A DNA stretch of 46,567 bases from Marinilactibacillus sp042660675 (GTDB lineage Bacteria > Bacillota > Bacilli > Lactobacillales > Carnobacteriaceae_A), in NCBI RefSeq assembly GCF_042660675.1, contig NZ_JBHSUL010000007.1:1-46567 (forward strand), written 5' to 3'. Within the stretch, counting starts at the first letter, position 1. Every line of letters begins with the position of its first letter. The notes under the pieces were generated by a model, which was not told the DNA's origin, did not search any database, and was given only the letters and a program-made list of their open reading frames with translations. Below are positions 1 through 7,106 of the stretch, piece by piece. The translations under genes and the position numbers were made by a program.

Positions 1-45
1 CCAATCGAGTATCGACGAACTCATACAAACGAGTGTAAAATAGCA

Positions 46-82
46 TAAAAAAACAGAGCAGAATATCTGCTCTGAAAAAAGT
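46..82 (-). terminator. Rho-independent terminator of the stress-protein gene
   Basis: An 8-bp perfect stem (CAGAGCAG / CTGCTCTG, loop of 5) at 54-74 is followed on the minus strand by a run of T (the A-run at 46-53). It lies about 50 bases beyond the stop codon of the minus-strand gene ending at 133. Confidence 0.8.
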
Positions 83-132
83 CTAACTTTTTGGGGTCAC
101 TATAAATAAATCCATAGCTTTTTCTATGTGCT

Positions 133-753
133 TTAAAGTTCGTCGTCTATACGTTTTTCTCTTTTGTTCTGAGTATGGTCGACATCAGCCTGAGCATCTG
201 TATCCTCAAGTTCTGGAGGTGTGCCCTCTGACTGCTCTGGCTCTAAAGGCGGTTGTCCACCGTCAGTCATTCCCTGAACAGCGCCTTCTTCAGGAAAACC
301 AGCAATAGATCCCATAGCTCCGGTTGCTTGTGAAAAATCTTGAACTTCATCTGAAGAATCAGTCGGTTTAGAAGAATGATCTGGACCTTTTTCTTTGAAG
401 TTATTGACAACAACAATAATTTCACCTGAAGATAAATTATCTCTATAGTGATGGAGCAAATCATCTTCAGTTGTATAGTTCGGATCATCAAAATGGTGGT
501 CTTCTCTTACTTTAAAGGCATCCTTAATAGAATCCCAGAAAGTTTTTTCATTTCCATGGTCTGCATCATTGCCATTAATATCTGGCTCAGCCACATCTAA
601 ATGCTCAGGATTTTTAAGAGAATCTTTTCTTTTCTGGTTAGTGAATAACGTGATTTCGTCTTTCAAATAACCTTCGCTTATTAAACGATCGACAACTTTA
701 ATGACTTCTTTTTCAGTTTTGTAGCTACCAATAACGGTTTGATTTTTTTTCAT
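133..753 (-). CDS. General stress protein 17M-like (YflT-type) protein
   Basis: 206 aa, no membrane segment, probably cytoplasmic. The N-terminal ~110 residues (from QTVIGSYKTEKEV, with 'VVDRLISEGYLKDEITLFT') resemble the N-terminal domain of general stress protein 17M/YflT, a small domain of unknown biochemical role found in stress-induced Firmicute proteins. The remaining half is acidic, rich in Pro, Glu, Asp and Gly, and looks disordered. The start is supported by AGGAGGAAGG about 6 bases upstream of the ATG. It is transcribed away from glmU and has its own terminator at 46-82, so it is a single-gene unit. The family call rests on the N-terminal domain only; the acidic tail matches nothing I recognise. 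Confidence 0.7.
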   Translation of the reverse strand: MKKNQTVIGSYKTEKEVIKVVDRLISEGYLKDEITLFTNQKRKDSLKNPEHLDVAEPDINGNDADHGNEKTFWDSIKDAFKVREDHHFDDPNYTTEDDLLHHYRDNLSSGEIIVVVNNFKEKGPDHSSKPTDSSDEVQDFSQATGAMGSIAGFPEEGAVQGMTDGGQPPLEPEQSEGTPPELEDTDAQADVDHTQNKREKRIDDEL

Positions 754-1062
754 ACGAACCTTCCTCCTATTGTAAGTTATAAATTTTAATAGAAAATGAG
801 AAATATTCTCTAAAACACTTAATTGTGACCAAAATATGTCAAGTCCTATAACTACAGTATAAAAAACTTCCCCTTTTCAAACAAACGAAACAACTCAGTA
901 ACTTGAAAAGGATCGTTAGGTAAAGTATGATAGATTCAGTATTTAAAACAAAATTTTTGAAACTTTTAGTGAAATAGCTTATAAAGCAATAGAACGCAGA
1001 TGTAGAATATGAGAACAAAAATAGTTCAAGTAATAACAGAATAGTAGAATGGGAGAATGATC
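754..1062. other. Divergent intergenic region between stress gene and glmU
   Basis: 309 bases without a gene. It holds the glmU promoter (957-985) and presumably the promoter of the minus-strand stress gene. On the minus strand a possible -10 TATACT lies near 856-861, and a sequence GTTT-N15-GGGAAG lies at 867-891. Nothing else could be assigned. Confidence 0.5.
957..985 (+). promoter_or_regulatory. glmU promoter
   Basis: TTGAAA (957-962), a 17-base spacer, and TATAAA (980-985) form a good sigma-A type promoter about 75 bases upstream of the glmU start codon. Confidence 0.6.
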
Positions 1063-2436
1063 GTGAGTAATCGTTATGCAGTTATATTAGCCGCTGGACA
1101 AGGCACGCGTATGAAATCAAAATTATATAAAGTAATGCACCCGGTAATGGGTAAGCCAATGGTAGGACACGTTGTAGATCAAGCACAAATCGTTGGAATG
1201 GACCAAATCGTTACCGTTTCTGGTGTAGGAGCTGAAACCGTTCAAGATTATTTGGGAGACAAAAGTGCCTATGTGCTTCAAGAAGAACAATTGGGAACGG
1301 CTCATGCAGTGAAACAGGCTTCTTCTGTTTTAAAAGATAAAGAAGGGACGACACTTGTAATTTGTGGAGATACGCCGCTTCTTACAGCTGAAACGCTGAA
1401 AGGTTTAATTGAATTTCACGAAAACGAACAGGCAAAAGCAACTGTTTTGACTGCATATGCAGAAAATCCTTTTGGATATGGTCGTGTCATTCGCACGGAA
1501 GAAGAAGGCGTTACGAAAATAGTAGAACAAAAAGATGCCACAGATGAAGAAGCAAAAGTAAAAGAAATCAACACAGGAACGTATTGCTTCGACAACAAAG
1601 CACTTTTTGAAGCGTTAGAAATGGTCAAAAACGAAAATGTGCAGGGAGAATATTACCTTCCTGATGTTATTGAAATTTTGAAAAAGCAAGATGAACTAGT
1701 TGAAGCTTATCAGTTAGCCAACATGGATGAAGCGTTAGGTGTTAACGACCGTGTCGCACTTGCGCAAGCGAATAAAGTCATGAAAGAACGAATTAACGAA
1801 AAACATATGCGTAATGGTGTTTCTATCATAGATCCGTCTAATACGTATATTGAAAGTGACGTTCAAATCGGACAAGATACGACGATTGAACCAGGTGTTT
1901 ACTTGAAAGGTGAGACAACGGTTGGAGAGGAAACTTTTATCGGAGCTCACTCTGTTATTGTAGACAGTACAGTTGGTGATCGAGTCAAAGTAACCAGCTC
2001 AATGCTTGAAGAATCTATTATGGGCAATGATAGCGATATCGGACCGAATAGTCATTTGAGACCGCAAACGGTGTTAGAAGAATCCGTTCATATCGGAAAC
2101 TTTGTAGAAATTAAAAAAGCAACTGTTGGTAAAAATACGAAGATTGGCCATCTGACTTATGTTGGAGATGCCGAACTTGGTGAAAACATAAATGTTGGAT
2201 GTGGAACGATTTTCGTTAATTATGATGGAAAAAATAAGCACAAAGTTATTGTGGGAGATCATTCTTTTATCGGGTGCAATGCAAATCTGATTGCCCCAGT
2301 AACTGTAGAAAAAAATGCTTATATTGCTGCTGGATCAACGATTACGGATACGGTTCCTGAAAATTCTTTAGCGATTGCACGTGCTAGACAAACCATTAAA
2401 GAGTCTTATTTTACAAAAATGAAACAAAAAGATTAG
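1063..2436 (+). CDS. glmU: Bifunctional UDP-GlcNAc pyrophosphorylase / GlcN-1-P N-acetyltransferase GlmU
   Basis: 457 aa, the usual length. GlmU makes UDP-GlcNAc from glucosamine-1-phosphate, acetyl-CoA and UTP for peptidoglycan and teichoic acid synthesis. The N-terminal nucleotidyltransferase carries the signature LAAGQGTRMKSK (residues 9-20); the C-terminal part (from about 250) is a left-handed beta-helix of hexapeptide repeats with the acetyltransferase features ('HLRPQTVLEESVHIGNFVEIKK', 'NVGCGTIFVNYDG'). I chose the GTG at 1063: GGGAG at 1051-1055 lies 7 bases before it but touches the in-frame ATG at 1057, and the resulting MSNRYAVILAAG matches known N-termini. prs follows 111 bases downstream with no clear terminator, so they are probably cotranscribed. 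GlmS, which makes the precursor, is encoded at 20118-21926. Confidence 0.97.
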   Translation: MSNRYAVILAAGQGTRMKSKLYKVMHPVMGKPMVGHVVDQAQIVGMDQIVTVSGVGAETVQDYLGDKSAYVLQEEQLGTAHAVKQASSVLKDKEGTTLVICGDTPLLTAETLKGLIEFHENEQAKATVLTAYAENPFGYGRVIRTEEEGVTKIVEQKDATDEEAKVKEINTGTYCFDNKALFEALEMVKNENVQGEYYLPDVIEILKKQDELVEAYQLANMDEALGVNDRVALAQANKVMKERINEKHMRNGVSIIDPSNTYIESDVQIGQDTTIEPGVYLKGETTVGEETFIGAHSVIVDSTVGDRVKVTSSMLEESIMGNDSDIGPNSHLRPQTVLEESVHIGNFVEIKKATVGKNTKIGHLTYVGDAELGENINVGCGTIFVNYDGKNKHKVIVGDHSFIGCNANLIAPVTVEKNAYIAAGSTITDTVPENSLAIARARQTIKESYFTKMKQKD

Positions 2437-2547
2437 AACTCTCTCTAAAAAAGCGTTATTATTGAAGAAGAATATTGATTTATCTCAAACTTCATCATAA
2501 ACTAATAGATGGAAAAAATAGATGCATAGAAAAAATTGGAGGCCCAC

Positions 2548-3522
2548 ATGTCCGAATTATATTCTGATCCAAAACTTAAGATTTTTGCTTTGAGTTCTAA
2601 CGTTCCCCTTGCAGAAAAAATTGCAAAAGACGTAGGTGTTGAACTAGGTGACGTTTCTGTCAAGAAATTTAGTGATGGAGAGATTCGTATCAATATTGAA
2701 GAAAGTATCCGTGGTGATCATGTCTACTTGATTCAATCTACATCCGCTCCTGCTAATGATCATTTAATGGAAGTATTGATCATGATCGATGCATTGAGAA
2801 GAGCAAGTGCTAAAACGATTAATGTCGTGATTCCTTATTATGGTTATGCAAGACAAGATAGAAAAGCTAGATCTCGTGAACCAATCACAGCTAAACTAGT
2901 TGCGAATATGATTACTCAAGCAGGTGCAGACCGCATCCTAACGCTTGATTTACATGCTTCTCAGATTCAAGGGTTCTTCGATATTCCAGTAGATCATCTT
3001 TTAGGTGCTTCACTACTTGCAAACTGGTTCTTAGATAAAGGGCTCTCTGGAGAGGACACAGTTGTTGTATCTCCCGACCACGGTGGGGTAACTCGTGCAC
3101 GTAAACTAGCAGAATTTCTTAAATCTCCGATCGCCATCATAGACAAGCGTAGACCTAAAGCAAACGTAGCTGAAGTCATGAATATTGTTGGAAATGTAAA
3201 TGGTAAAACAGCGGTATTGATTGATGATTTAGTGGACACAGCAGGCACAATCACACTTGCTGCAGATGCCTTAATCAATCAAGGTGCAAAAGAAGTGTAT
3301 GCATGTGGGACACATGCAGTATTTTCAGGTCCAGCTATTGAGAGACTGGAAGCTTCTCCGATCAAGAAAATGGTTGTTACGGACTCAATCAACTTGCCGG
3401 AAGAACAGAAAATTGAAAAAATTGCTCAAGTAAGTGTTGGTGAATTGATGGGACACGCAATCAAGCGTATCCACGAAAATAAATCAGTTAGCCCGTTATT
3501 TGAGAAAAAATTCAAAAAATAA
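2548..3522 (+). CDS. prs: Ribose-phosphate pyrophosphokinase (PRPP synthase)
   Basis: 324 aa, cytoplasmic. Makes PRPP from ribose-5-phosphate and ATP for nucleotide, His and Trp synthesis. Visible family features are the ATP-binding 'FSDGEIRINIEESIRG' segment, the metal-binding 'DLHASQIQGFF' region and the PRPP-binding loop 'VLIDDLVDTAGTI' near residues 222-234. The ATG at 2548 has GGAGG five bases upstream; the in-frame TTG at 2536 overlaps that site and is unlikely. The glmU-prs order is conserved in Firmicutes; in Bacillus ctc and pth come next, but here prs is followed by a strong terminator and then the electron-transfer cluster. The product also feeds the hpt reaction (39149-39685). Confidence 0.97.
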   Translation: MSELYSDPKLKIFALSSNVPLAEKIAKDVGVELGDVSVKKFSDGEIRINIEESIRGDHVYLIQSTSAPANDHLMEVLIMIDALRRASAKTINVVIPYYGYARQDRKARSREPITAKLVANMITQAGADRILTLDLHASQIQGFFDIPVDHLLGASLLANWFLDKGLSGEDTVVVSPDHGGVTRARKLAEFLKSPIAIIDKRRPKANVAEVMNIVGNVNGKTAVLIDDLVDTAGTITLAADALINQGAKEVYACGTHAVFSGPAIERLEASPIKKMVVTDSINLPEEQKIEKIAQVSVGELMGHAIKRIHENKSVSPLFEKKFKK

Positions 3523-3536
3523 ACGAATCGTGTATG

Positions 3537-3596
3537 ATAAAACACTAGACTTTTAATCCGTAAATCTTCAAGAGATTTACGATGTCTAGTGTTTTT
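3537..3596 (+). terminator. Terminator after prs
   Basis: An outer stem AACACTAGAC / GTCTAGTGTT encloses an inner stem GTAAATCTT / AGATTTAC and is followed by a T-run. It separates prs from the eetA-like gene. Since that gene has no other clear promoter, the structure may leak or act as an attenuator. Confidence 0.85.
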
Positions 3597-3636
3597 GATG
3601 CTTACATAGATCCACCGGATAGAGAGGATGAATGAA

Positions 3637-4077
3637 GTGATGAAGAAGATCAGGTTTCATTTAAGTAAAATGAAACCATTAGATGCCGTTATTATTGTCT
3701 GCTTGTTTATCGCATCTTTCATTCCGCACATTGTCTATGGGGTTCATTTAAGTACGATCGATGAAGGTGCTAAAACAATTGCTACAGTTAAAATTGCTGG
3801 AGAAGAAGTATATAGCGTAGAATTGTCCGAGGAAACCCCTCACGAACTGATGACGTTCTATCCGTCTGACGATCAGTACAATATCGTCGAGGTAGAAGGA
3901 ACTAGAATTCGGAATAAAGAAGACAATAGTCCAGATCAGTTGGGCGTAAGAAAAGGCTGGATCAGTCGTCCAGGAGAAACCGTTGTGGTCCTCCCGCATA
4001 AATTGATTATTGAAATTCAATCAAAATCATCTGATGAGGAACCAGATGATCAAGAAGAAATTATTATCCCACTTTAG
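3637..4077 (+). CDS. eetA: NusG domain II membrane protein, EetA-like
   Basis: 146 aa. One N-terminal membrane segment ('LDAVIIVCLFIASFIPHIVYGV') is followed by an extracytoplasmic NusG domain II ('VEGTRIRNKEDNSPDQLGVRKGWIS...GETVVVLPHKLIIEI') and an acidic tail. Proteins with this plan are called EetA in the flavin-based EET locus of Listeria and lactobacilli, where they act in electron transfer across the membrane; the exact reaction is unknown. The position next to dmkA, fmnB, pplA and ndh2 supports the name. GTG 3637 lies nine bases after GAGAGG; the upstream ATG at 3628 abuts that site, and ATG 3640 is also possible. The partner EetB is not adjacent or elsewhere in the window. The segment before LPHK reads VVV, where I recall a Cys in many family members. 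Confidence 0.72.
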   Translation: MMKKIRFHLSKMKPLDAVIIVCLFIASFIPHIVYGVHLSTIDEGAKTIATVKIAGEEVYSVELSEETPHELMTFYPSDDQYNIVEVEGTRIRNKEDNSPDQLGVRKGWISRPGETVVVLPHKLIIEIQSKSSDEEPDDQEEIIIPL

Positions 4078-4095
4078 ATAATAAGCAAGAGTATT

Positions 4096-4139
4096 AAAAA
4101 GAAGCTGACAGTTTTTTGAACTGTTAGCTTCTTTTTTTA
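4096..4139. terminator. Bidirectional terminator between eetA-like gene and dmkA
   Basis: The stem GAAGCTGACAGTT / AACTGTTAGCTTC has a T-run on the plus-strand side and an A-run on the other, so it can end both converging transcripts. Confidence 0.85.
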
Positions 4140-4147
4140 GTGTGTCA

Positions 4148-5086
4148 TTATAAAAATAAACTGATAGCAAGTAAAATAGTTTCCGCTCCACAAAATAGGA
4201 CAAGATTCTTGATTGCGATAACAAATGTCTTTTCTTTGATCTGAGCTTGATTAAACTTCTGCAGATTTTTTCTGATAGGAAACAAAGTTAATAGTATCAG
4301 TAATAGAATAGGATGCAATAAAGTAGACAAAACGGCAACTACAACGACAATATAACTAGCATACACCAATATATTAAATAACTGAATGCCTCTTTTTTTG
4401 CCAATATAATACGGTAGAGTATAGCGGTGATTTGAAATATCTTGTTCAAGGTCACATAAATTGTTCGCCAGCATAATATTTGCAATCAAAAAAACGAGAG
4501 GCAGCGAAACGAATAAAAGCACAATTAGCAACAAGCTATTTCCTGTAACATTAAAATTAGGAAACTGGTAAATCAAGTCCAGTAATAATCCACTTTCTGT
4601 ATTAACAAACACAGAAAGGAAAAAAATACCGAATCCCATTGTCATACCAGAAACAGCTTCCCCTAAAGGCATTCTAGAAATAGGAATAGGACCAAAAGTA
4701 TAAAAAATACCAATCAAAAAACATAATCCTCCCATAAACAACAGTAAGATACTGGTTCTAAAAACGAGTAAAATCCCTAGTAAAGAAGCAGCTGCAAGCA
4801 TTGCAAAAATCAATGTAATAACGAGTTTTTCTGAGATTCGAGCTTTCCCAATGATGTTGACCTCTTGCTTATATCCATCAGCTTGAGCTTTCTGATAATC
4901 GATTAGATTATTAATAGCCGTTGTGGTCATATCAAAGATCAGCATGGAACAGAAAAAAATCAGTGTGTTCATAAAATCAAACATATGAAAATAGTAAACT
5001 GTAAATAACGTGCCAATCATGAATGGGAATAAACTGGCCAGTTTAGTTTTAATTTCTACTAAATCAAAAAAAGCTCTAACTGTCAT
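4148..5086 (-). CDS. dmkA: UbiA-family prenyltransferase, demethylmenaquinone synthesis (DmkA/MenA-like)
   Basis: 312 aa, about eight or nine membrane segments. UbiA enzymes attach a polyprenyl chain to an aromatic acceptor; MenA/DmkA members use 1,4-dihydroxy-2-naphthoate to give demethylmenaquinone. Two Asp-rich motifs typical of the family are visible: 'NNLIDYQKAQADG' (residues ~60-72) and 'NNLCDLEQDISNH'. Its start codon overlaps the stop of fmnB by four bases (5083-5086), so the two are translationally coupled. No other men genes are in the window, so the naphthoate precursor must come from elsewhere in the genome or from the surroundings. The EET role is inferred from fmnB, pplA, ndh2 and dmkB next to it; a general menaquinone role cannot be excluded. 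Confidence 0.85.
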   Translation of the reverse strand: MTVRAFFDLVEIKTKLASLFPFMIGTLFTVYYFHMFDFMNTLIFFCSMLIFDMTTTAINNLIDYQKAQADGYKQEVNIIGKARISEKLVITLIFAMLAAASLLGILLVFRTSILLLFMGGLCFLIGIFYTFGPIPISRMPLGEAVSGMTMGFGIFFLSVFVNTESGLLLDLIYQFPNFNVTGNSLLLIVLLFVSLPLVFLIANIMLANNLCDLEQDISNHRYTLPYYIGKKRGIQLFNILVYASYIVVVVAVLSTLLHPILLLILLTLFPIRKNLQKFNQAQIKEKTFVIAIKNLVLFCGAETILLAISLFL

Positions 5087-6162
5087 TGGTCGTCTCCGTT
5101 CATTAGAGTAAACGCATCATTGGTAAGATCAAAGTCTTTCAATCCATTAGATACATAAACATCTTTATCTTTAGTAACAAAAATAGCATCGACATCATCT
5201 AGCTGATTAACAAAATCCAGGCCCTCATTTAATCCTTTTGAAAAAAGAGAAGTAGACAATCCATCTCCATCAATAGATTCCTTTGTAACGACACTGACTC
5301 CAGCGAGTTCGTTATCAAAAGGATAACCTGTCTCAGGATTCATTAAATGAGCATATTGTTTGCCATCAATTTCGAGGAAACGTTCATAGACTCCGGATGT
5401 CACAATAGATTCATTGCTAGCCGGTAATGATCCAAGAATAGTCCCCCGATCTTCAAAAGGATCTTGAATACCTACTTGCCACTCGGCTTGCTCATCTCTT
5501 GGGCTCTTACCCATTACAAACAGATTCCCACCTAAGTCAATTATAGCCGTGTTTACGTCGTTTTCTTTTAGCACCTGGACGATTTCATCTGTAATAAATC
5601 CTTTTGCGATAGCGCCAAGATCCAGACGCATACCAGGATCTTTTAAAAAGACAGTCTGATCCTGATCATTAAGGACAACCTTATGATAATCAACGAGTGC
5701 CAAGGCTTGATCAATTTCAACTTGATCAGGTAATCGAGCATCAGGATAACCAATTCTCCACAAGTTTGTAAGAGGACCAATCGTTAAATCAAAGCGCCCA
5801 TTTGTTTCTTCGCTATAAGTTACAGCTGATTTAATGAGCTTGTAAAGATCGTCTGATATGGCAACCGGTTCTTTACCGGCTTGCTCATTGATTTTAGAAA
5901 TCAAAGAATTTTCTCCATCTTCTTCTGTTGTAATAAATCCTGCAAGTTCTTTAATACGATCAAAAGCAACATCTAAAACAGCCTCTGAATCTTTATTATA
6001 AATAGCTATCCTCACAACGGTTCCCATTAAAAATTCCGTTTCTTCATAAGGTGTAGCTGCCAGATTTCGGTTATCGGAAGAAGTAAATGGACCGCAACCT
6101 GATACAAATAACAATAGGAAACACAAAAGTAAAAAAGCATGGTACCCCTTAGTTTTTTTCAT
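5083..6162 (-). CDS. fmnB: FAD:protein FMN transferase (ApbE family lipoprotein)
   Basis: 359 aa. A lipoprotein signal peptide with lipobox VSGC puts the lipidated Cys at residue 23, so the enzyme sits on the outer face of the membrane. The ApbE domain shows 'TEFLMGTVVRIAIY', 'GRFDLTIGPLTNLWRIG', 'RLDLGAIAKGFITDEIV', 'IDLGGNLFVMG' and 'HLMNPETGYPFDN'. ApbE transfers FMN from FAD to a Ser/Thr of flavoproteins. In the Listeria EET system the equivalent FmnB flavinylates PplA, and the pplA-like substrate is the next gene upstream on the same strand, separated by a hairpin (6199-6242). fmnB and dmkA overlap and form one unit. Confidence 0.92.
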   Translation of the reverse strand: MKKTKGYHAFLLLCFLLLFVSGCGPFTSSDNRNLAATPYEETEFLMGTVVRIAIYNKDSEAVLDVAFDRIKELAGFITTEEDGENSLISKINEQAGKEPVAISDDLYKLIKSAVTYSEETNGRFDLTIGPLTNLWRIGYPDARLPDQVEIDQALALVDYHKVVLNDQDQTVFLKDPGMRLDLGAIAKGFITDEIVQVLKENDVNTAIIDLGGNLFVMGKSPRDEQAEWQVGIQDPFEDRGTILGSLPASNESIVTSGVYERFLEIDGKQYAHLMNPETGYPFDNELAGVSVVTKESIDGDGLSTSLFSKGLNEGLDFVNQLDDVDAIFVTKDKDVYVSNGLKDFDLTNDAFTLMNGDDQ

Positions 6163-6198
6163 TTATATGAACTCCTTTAAAAATAAAACTGAATACAA

Positions 6199-6242
6199 AA
6201 GCAGACCTTAGACGATTATCCAAGGTCTGCTTACCGTAAGGT
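6199..6242 (-). terminator. Hairpin between pplA-like gene and fmnB
   Basis: An 11-bp perfect stem (AAGCAGACCTT / AAGGTCTGCTT) is followed on the minus strand by TTTTG. The T-run is short, so it probably stops only part of the transcripts from the pplA promoter, giving more lipoprotein mRNA than fmnB-dmkA mRNA. It may also protect the 3' end of the pplA message. Confidence 0.6.
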
Positions 6243-6288
6243 TCTTTTCCTATTATAATTCAAAACGATAGGCGATGAAAGACCTAGA

Positions 6289-6786
6289 TTAGTTGCTCAC
6301 TTCAATAGTATCTGTATTGCCTTCTTTAGCAGCATCAACTAATTGCTTGGCATACTTGATAAAGCTTTCAGAAGAATGTGTTGCACCAGATACAGCATCG
6401 ACTTCAGATGGATCTTGTTTCTCTTCCAATTCTCCGTTTAACTGAGGAATATAATCAGCTGGACCAACGCCAACCTTTTCAGACATATTTTTCTGATACT
6501 CTTCATTTTCAGATTTCAAATTTCCGTCTGCATCTTCATAATCGTAATTTGACTTTGTAATTTTGCCGTCATTGACAGTTAAATCAAACAAAACGCGCCA
6601 GCCATTTTCATCAAAGTTTTCTTCTTCTAAAGAATAAGTGCCATCTTGTAGTTCAGCAGAAGAGGTTTCTTCTGTTGTGCCTTCGTTAGCGTTAGATGCT
6701 GAATCATCCGAATTTCCACAAGCTGTTAATACGATTGTTGAAGCAAATAATGTTGTTGCGAACATGATACCTTTTTTGATAAACAT
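6289..6786 (-). CDS. pplA: FMN-binding domain lipoprotein, PplA-like
   Basis: 165 aa. A lipoprotein signal with lipobox LTAC places the lipidated Cys at residue 23. An acidic Ser/Glu-rich linker (to ~45) is followed by one FMN-binding domain ('DGTYSLEEENFDENGW', 'YDYEDADGNLKSE', 'VGVGPADYIPQLN') that ends with the flavinylation motif VSGAT, target Thr136. FmnB would attach FMN here, making an extracytoplasmic electron carrier. Listeria PplA is larger and has two such domains; this one has a single domain. The start at 6786 has GGAGGG six bases upstream; the in-frame ATG at 6849 is upstream of that site and lies on top of the promoter region. It is transcribed divergently from ndh2. Confidence 0.85.
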   Translation of the reverse strand: MFIKKGIMFATTLFASTIVLTACGNSDDSASNANEGTTEETSSAELQDGTYSLEEENFDENGWRVLFDLTVNDGKITKSNYDYEDADGNLKSENEEYQKNMSEKVGVGPADYIPQLNGELEEKQDPSEVDAVSGATHSSESFIKYAKQLVDAAKEGNTDTIEVSN

Positions 6787-6853
6787 AGTATTCCCTCCAT
6801 AATAAGTATGATAATCAAAAGAAGAATTCTCTTGATAAGTATTTAACAAGTGT

Positions 6854-6882
6854 AGTATACAACACTAAAATAATATTGTCTA
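6854..6882 (-). promoter_or_regulatory. pplA-like gene promoter
   Basis: On the minus strand TAGACA (6882-6877), 17 bases, TATACT (6859-6854). The -35 context ATATAGACAA is identical to that of the ndh2 promoter, and an ATTCACAAAT element starts three bases upstream of the -35. Confidence 0.7.
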
Positions 6883-6885
6883 TAT

Positions 6886-7078
6886 ATTCACAAATAATTG
6901 TTAATAATTATTTTCTTTTTCTGATAAAAGGTAGTAAACTTCTCTATTTATAGCTTAAGGGGTGAATTTAAAAAGAAAATAAAGATTATATAGACAAACT
7001 ATCTCATATTAGTTATAATAAACATGTAAATTAATTTGTGAATAAATTATCAATAATGATTGAAATTAATTCACAAAT
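6886..7078. repeat. Three ATTCACAAAT elements in the pplA-ndh2 divergent region
   Basis: ATTCACAAAT occurs at 6886-6895 and 7069-7078, and inverted (ATTTGTGAAT) at 7034-7043. The two direct copies extend to the 13-mer ATTCACAAATAAT. One copy abuts the pplA -35 on its upstream side; two lie just downstream of the ndh2 -10 and could form a spaced inverted repeat. TTCACAA equals a half-site of the Rex (NADH sensor) operator, but the usual close-spaced palindrome is absent, so the regulator is uncertain. Confidence 0.6.
6991..7019 (+). promoter_or_regulatory. ndh2 promoter
   Basis: TAGACA (6991-6996), 17 bases, TATAAT (7014-7019). The predicted 5' leader of about 80 bases contains two of the ATTCACAAAT elements. 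Confidence 0.75.
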
Positions 7079-7106
7079 AATAAGTATCTTAAAGGAGTAT
7101 ACCATT

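Noticed and set aside
126..308. 60-codon plus-strand frame
   Set aside because: It lies antisense inside the stress-protein gene and its terminator side, with no ribosome binding site.
867..891. Sigma-B-like promoter GTTT-N15-GGGAAG on the minus strand before the general-stress-like gene
   Set aside because: The gene type makes it tempting, but most Lactobacillales lack sigma-B, the last base of the -10 deviates, and such a short pattern arises by chance.
7038..7106. Upstream in-frame start for ndh2
   Set aside because: It would add 23 residues before the FAD-binding strand, has no ribosome binding site and overlaps the operator copies; AAAGGAG supports 7107.
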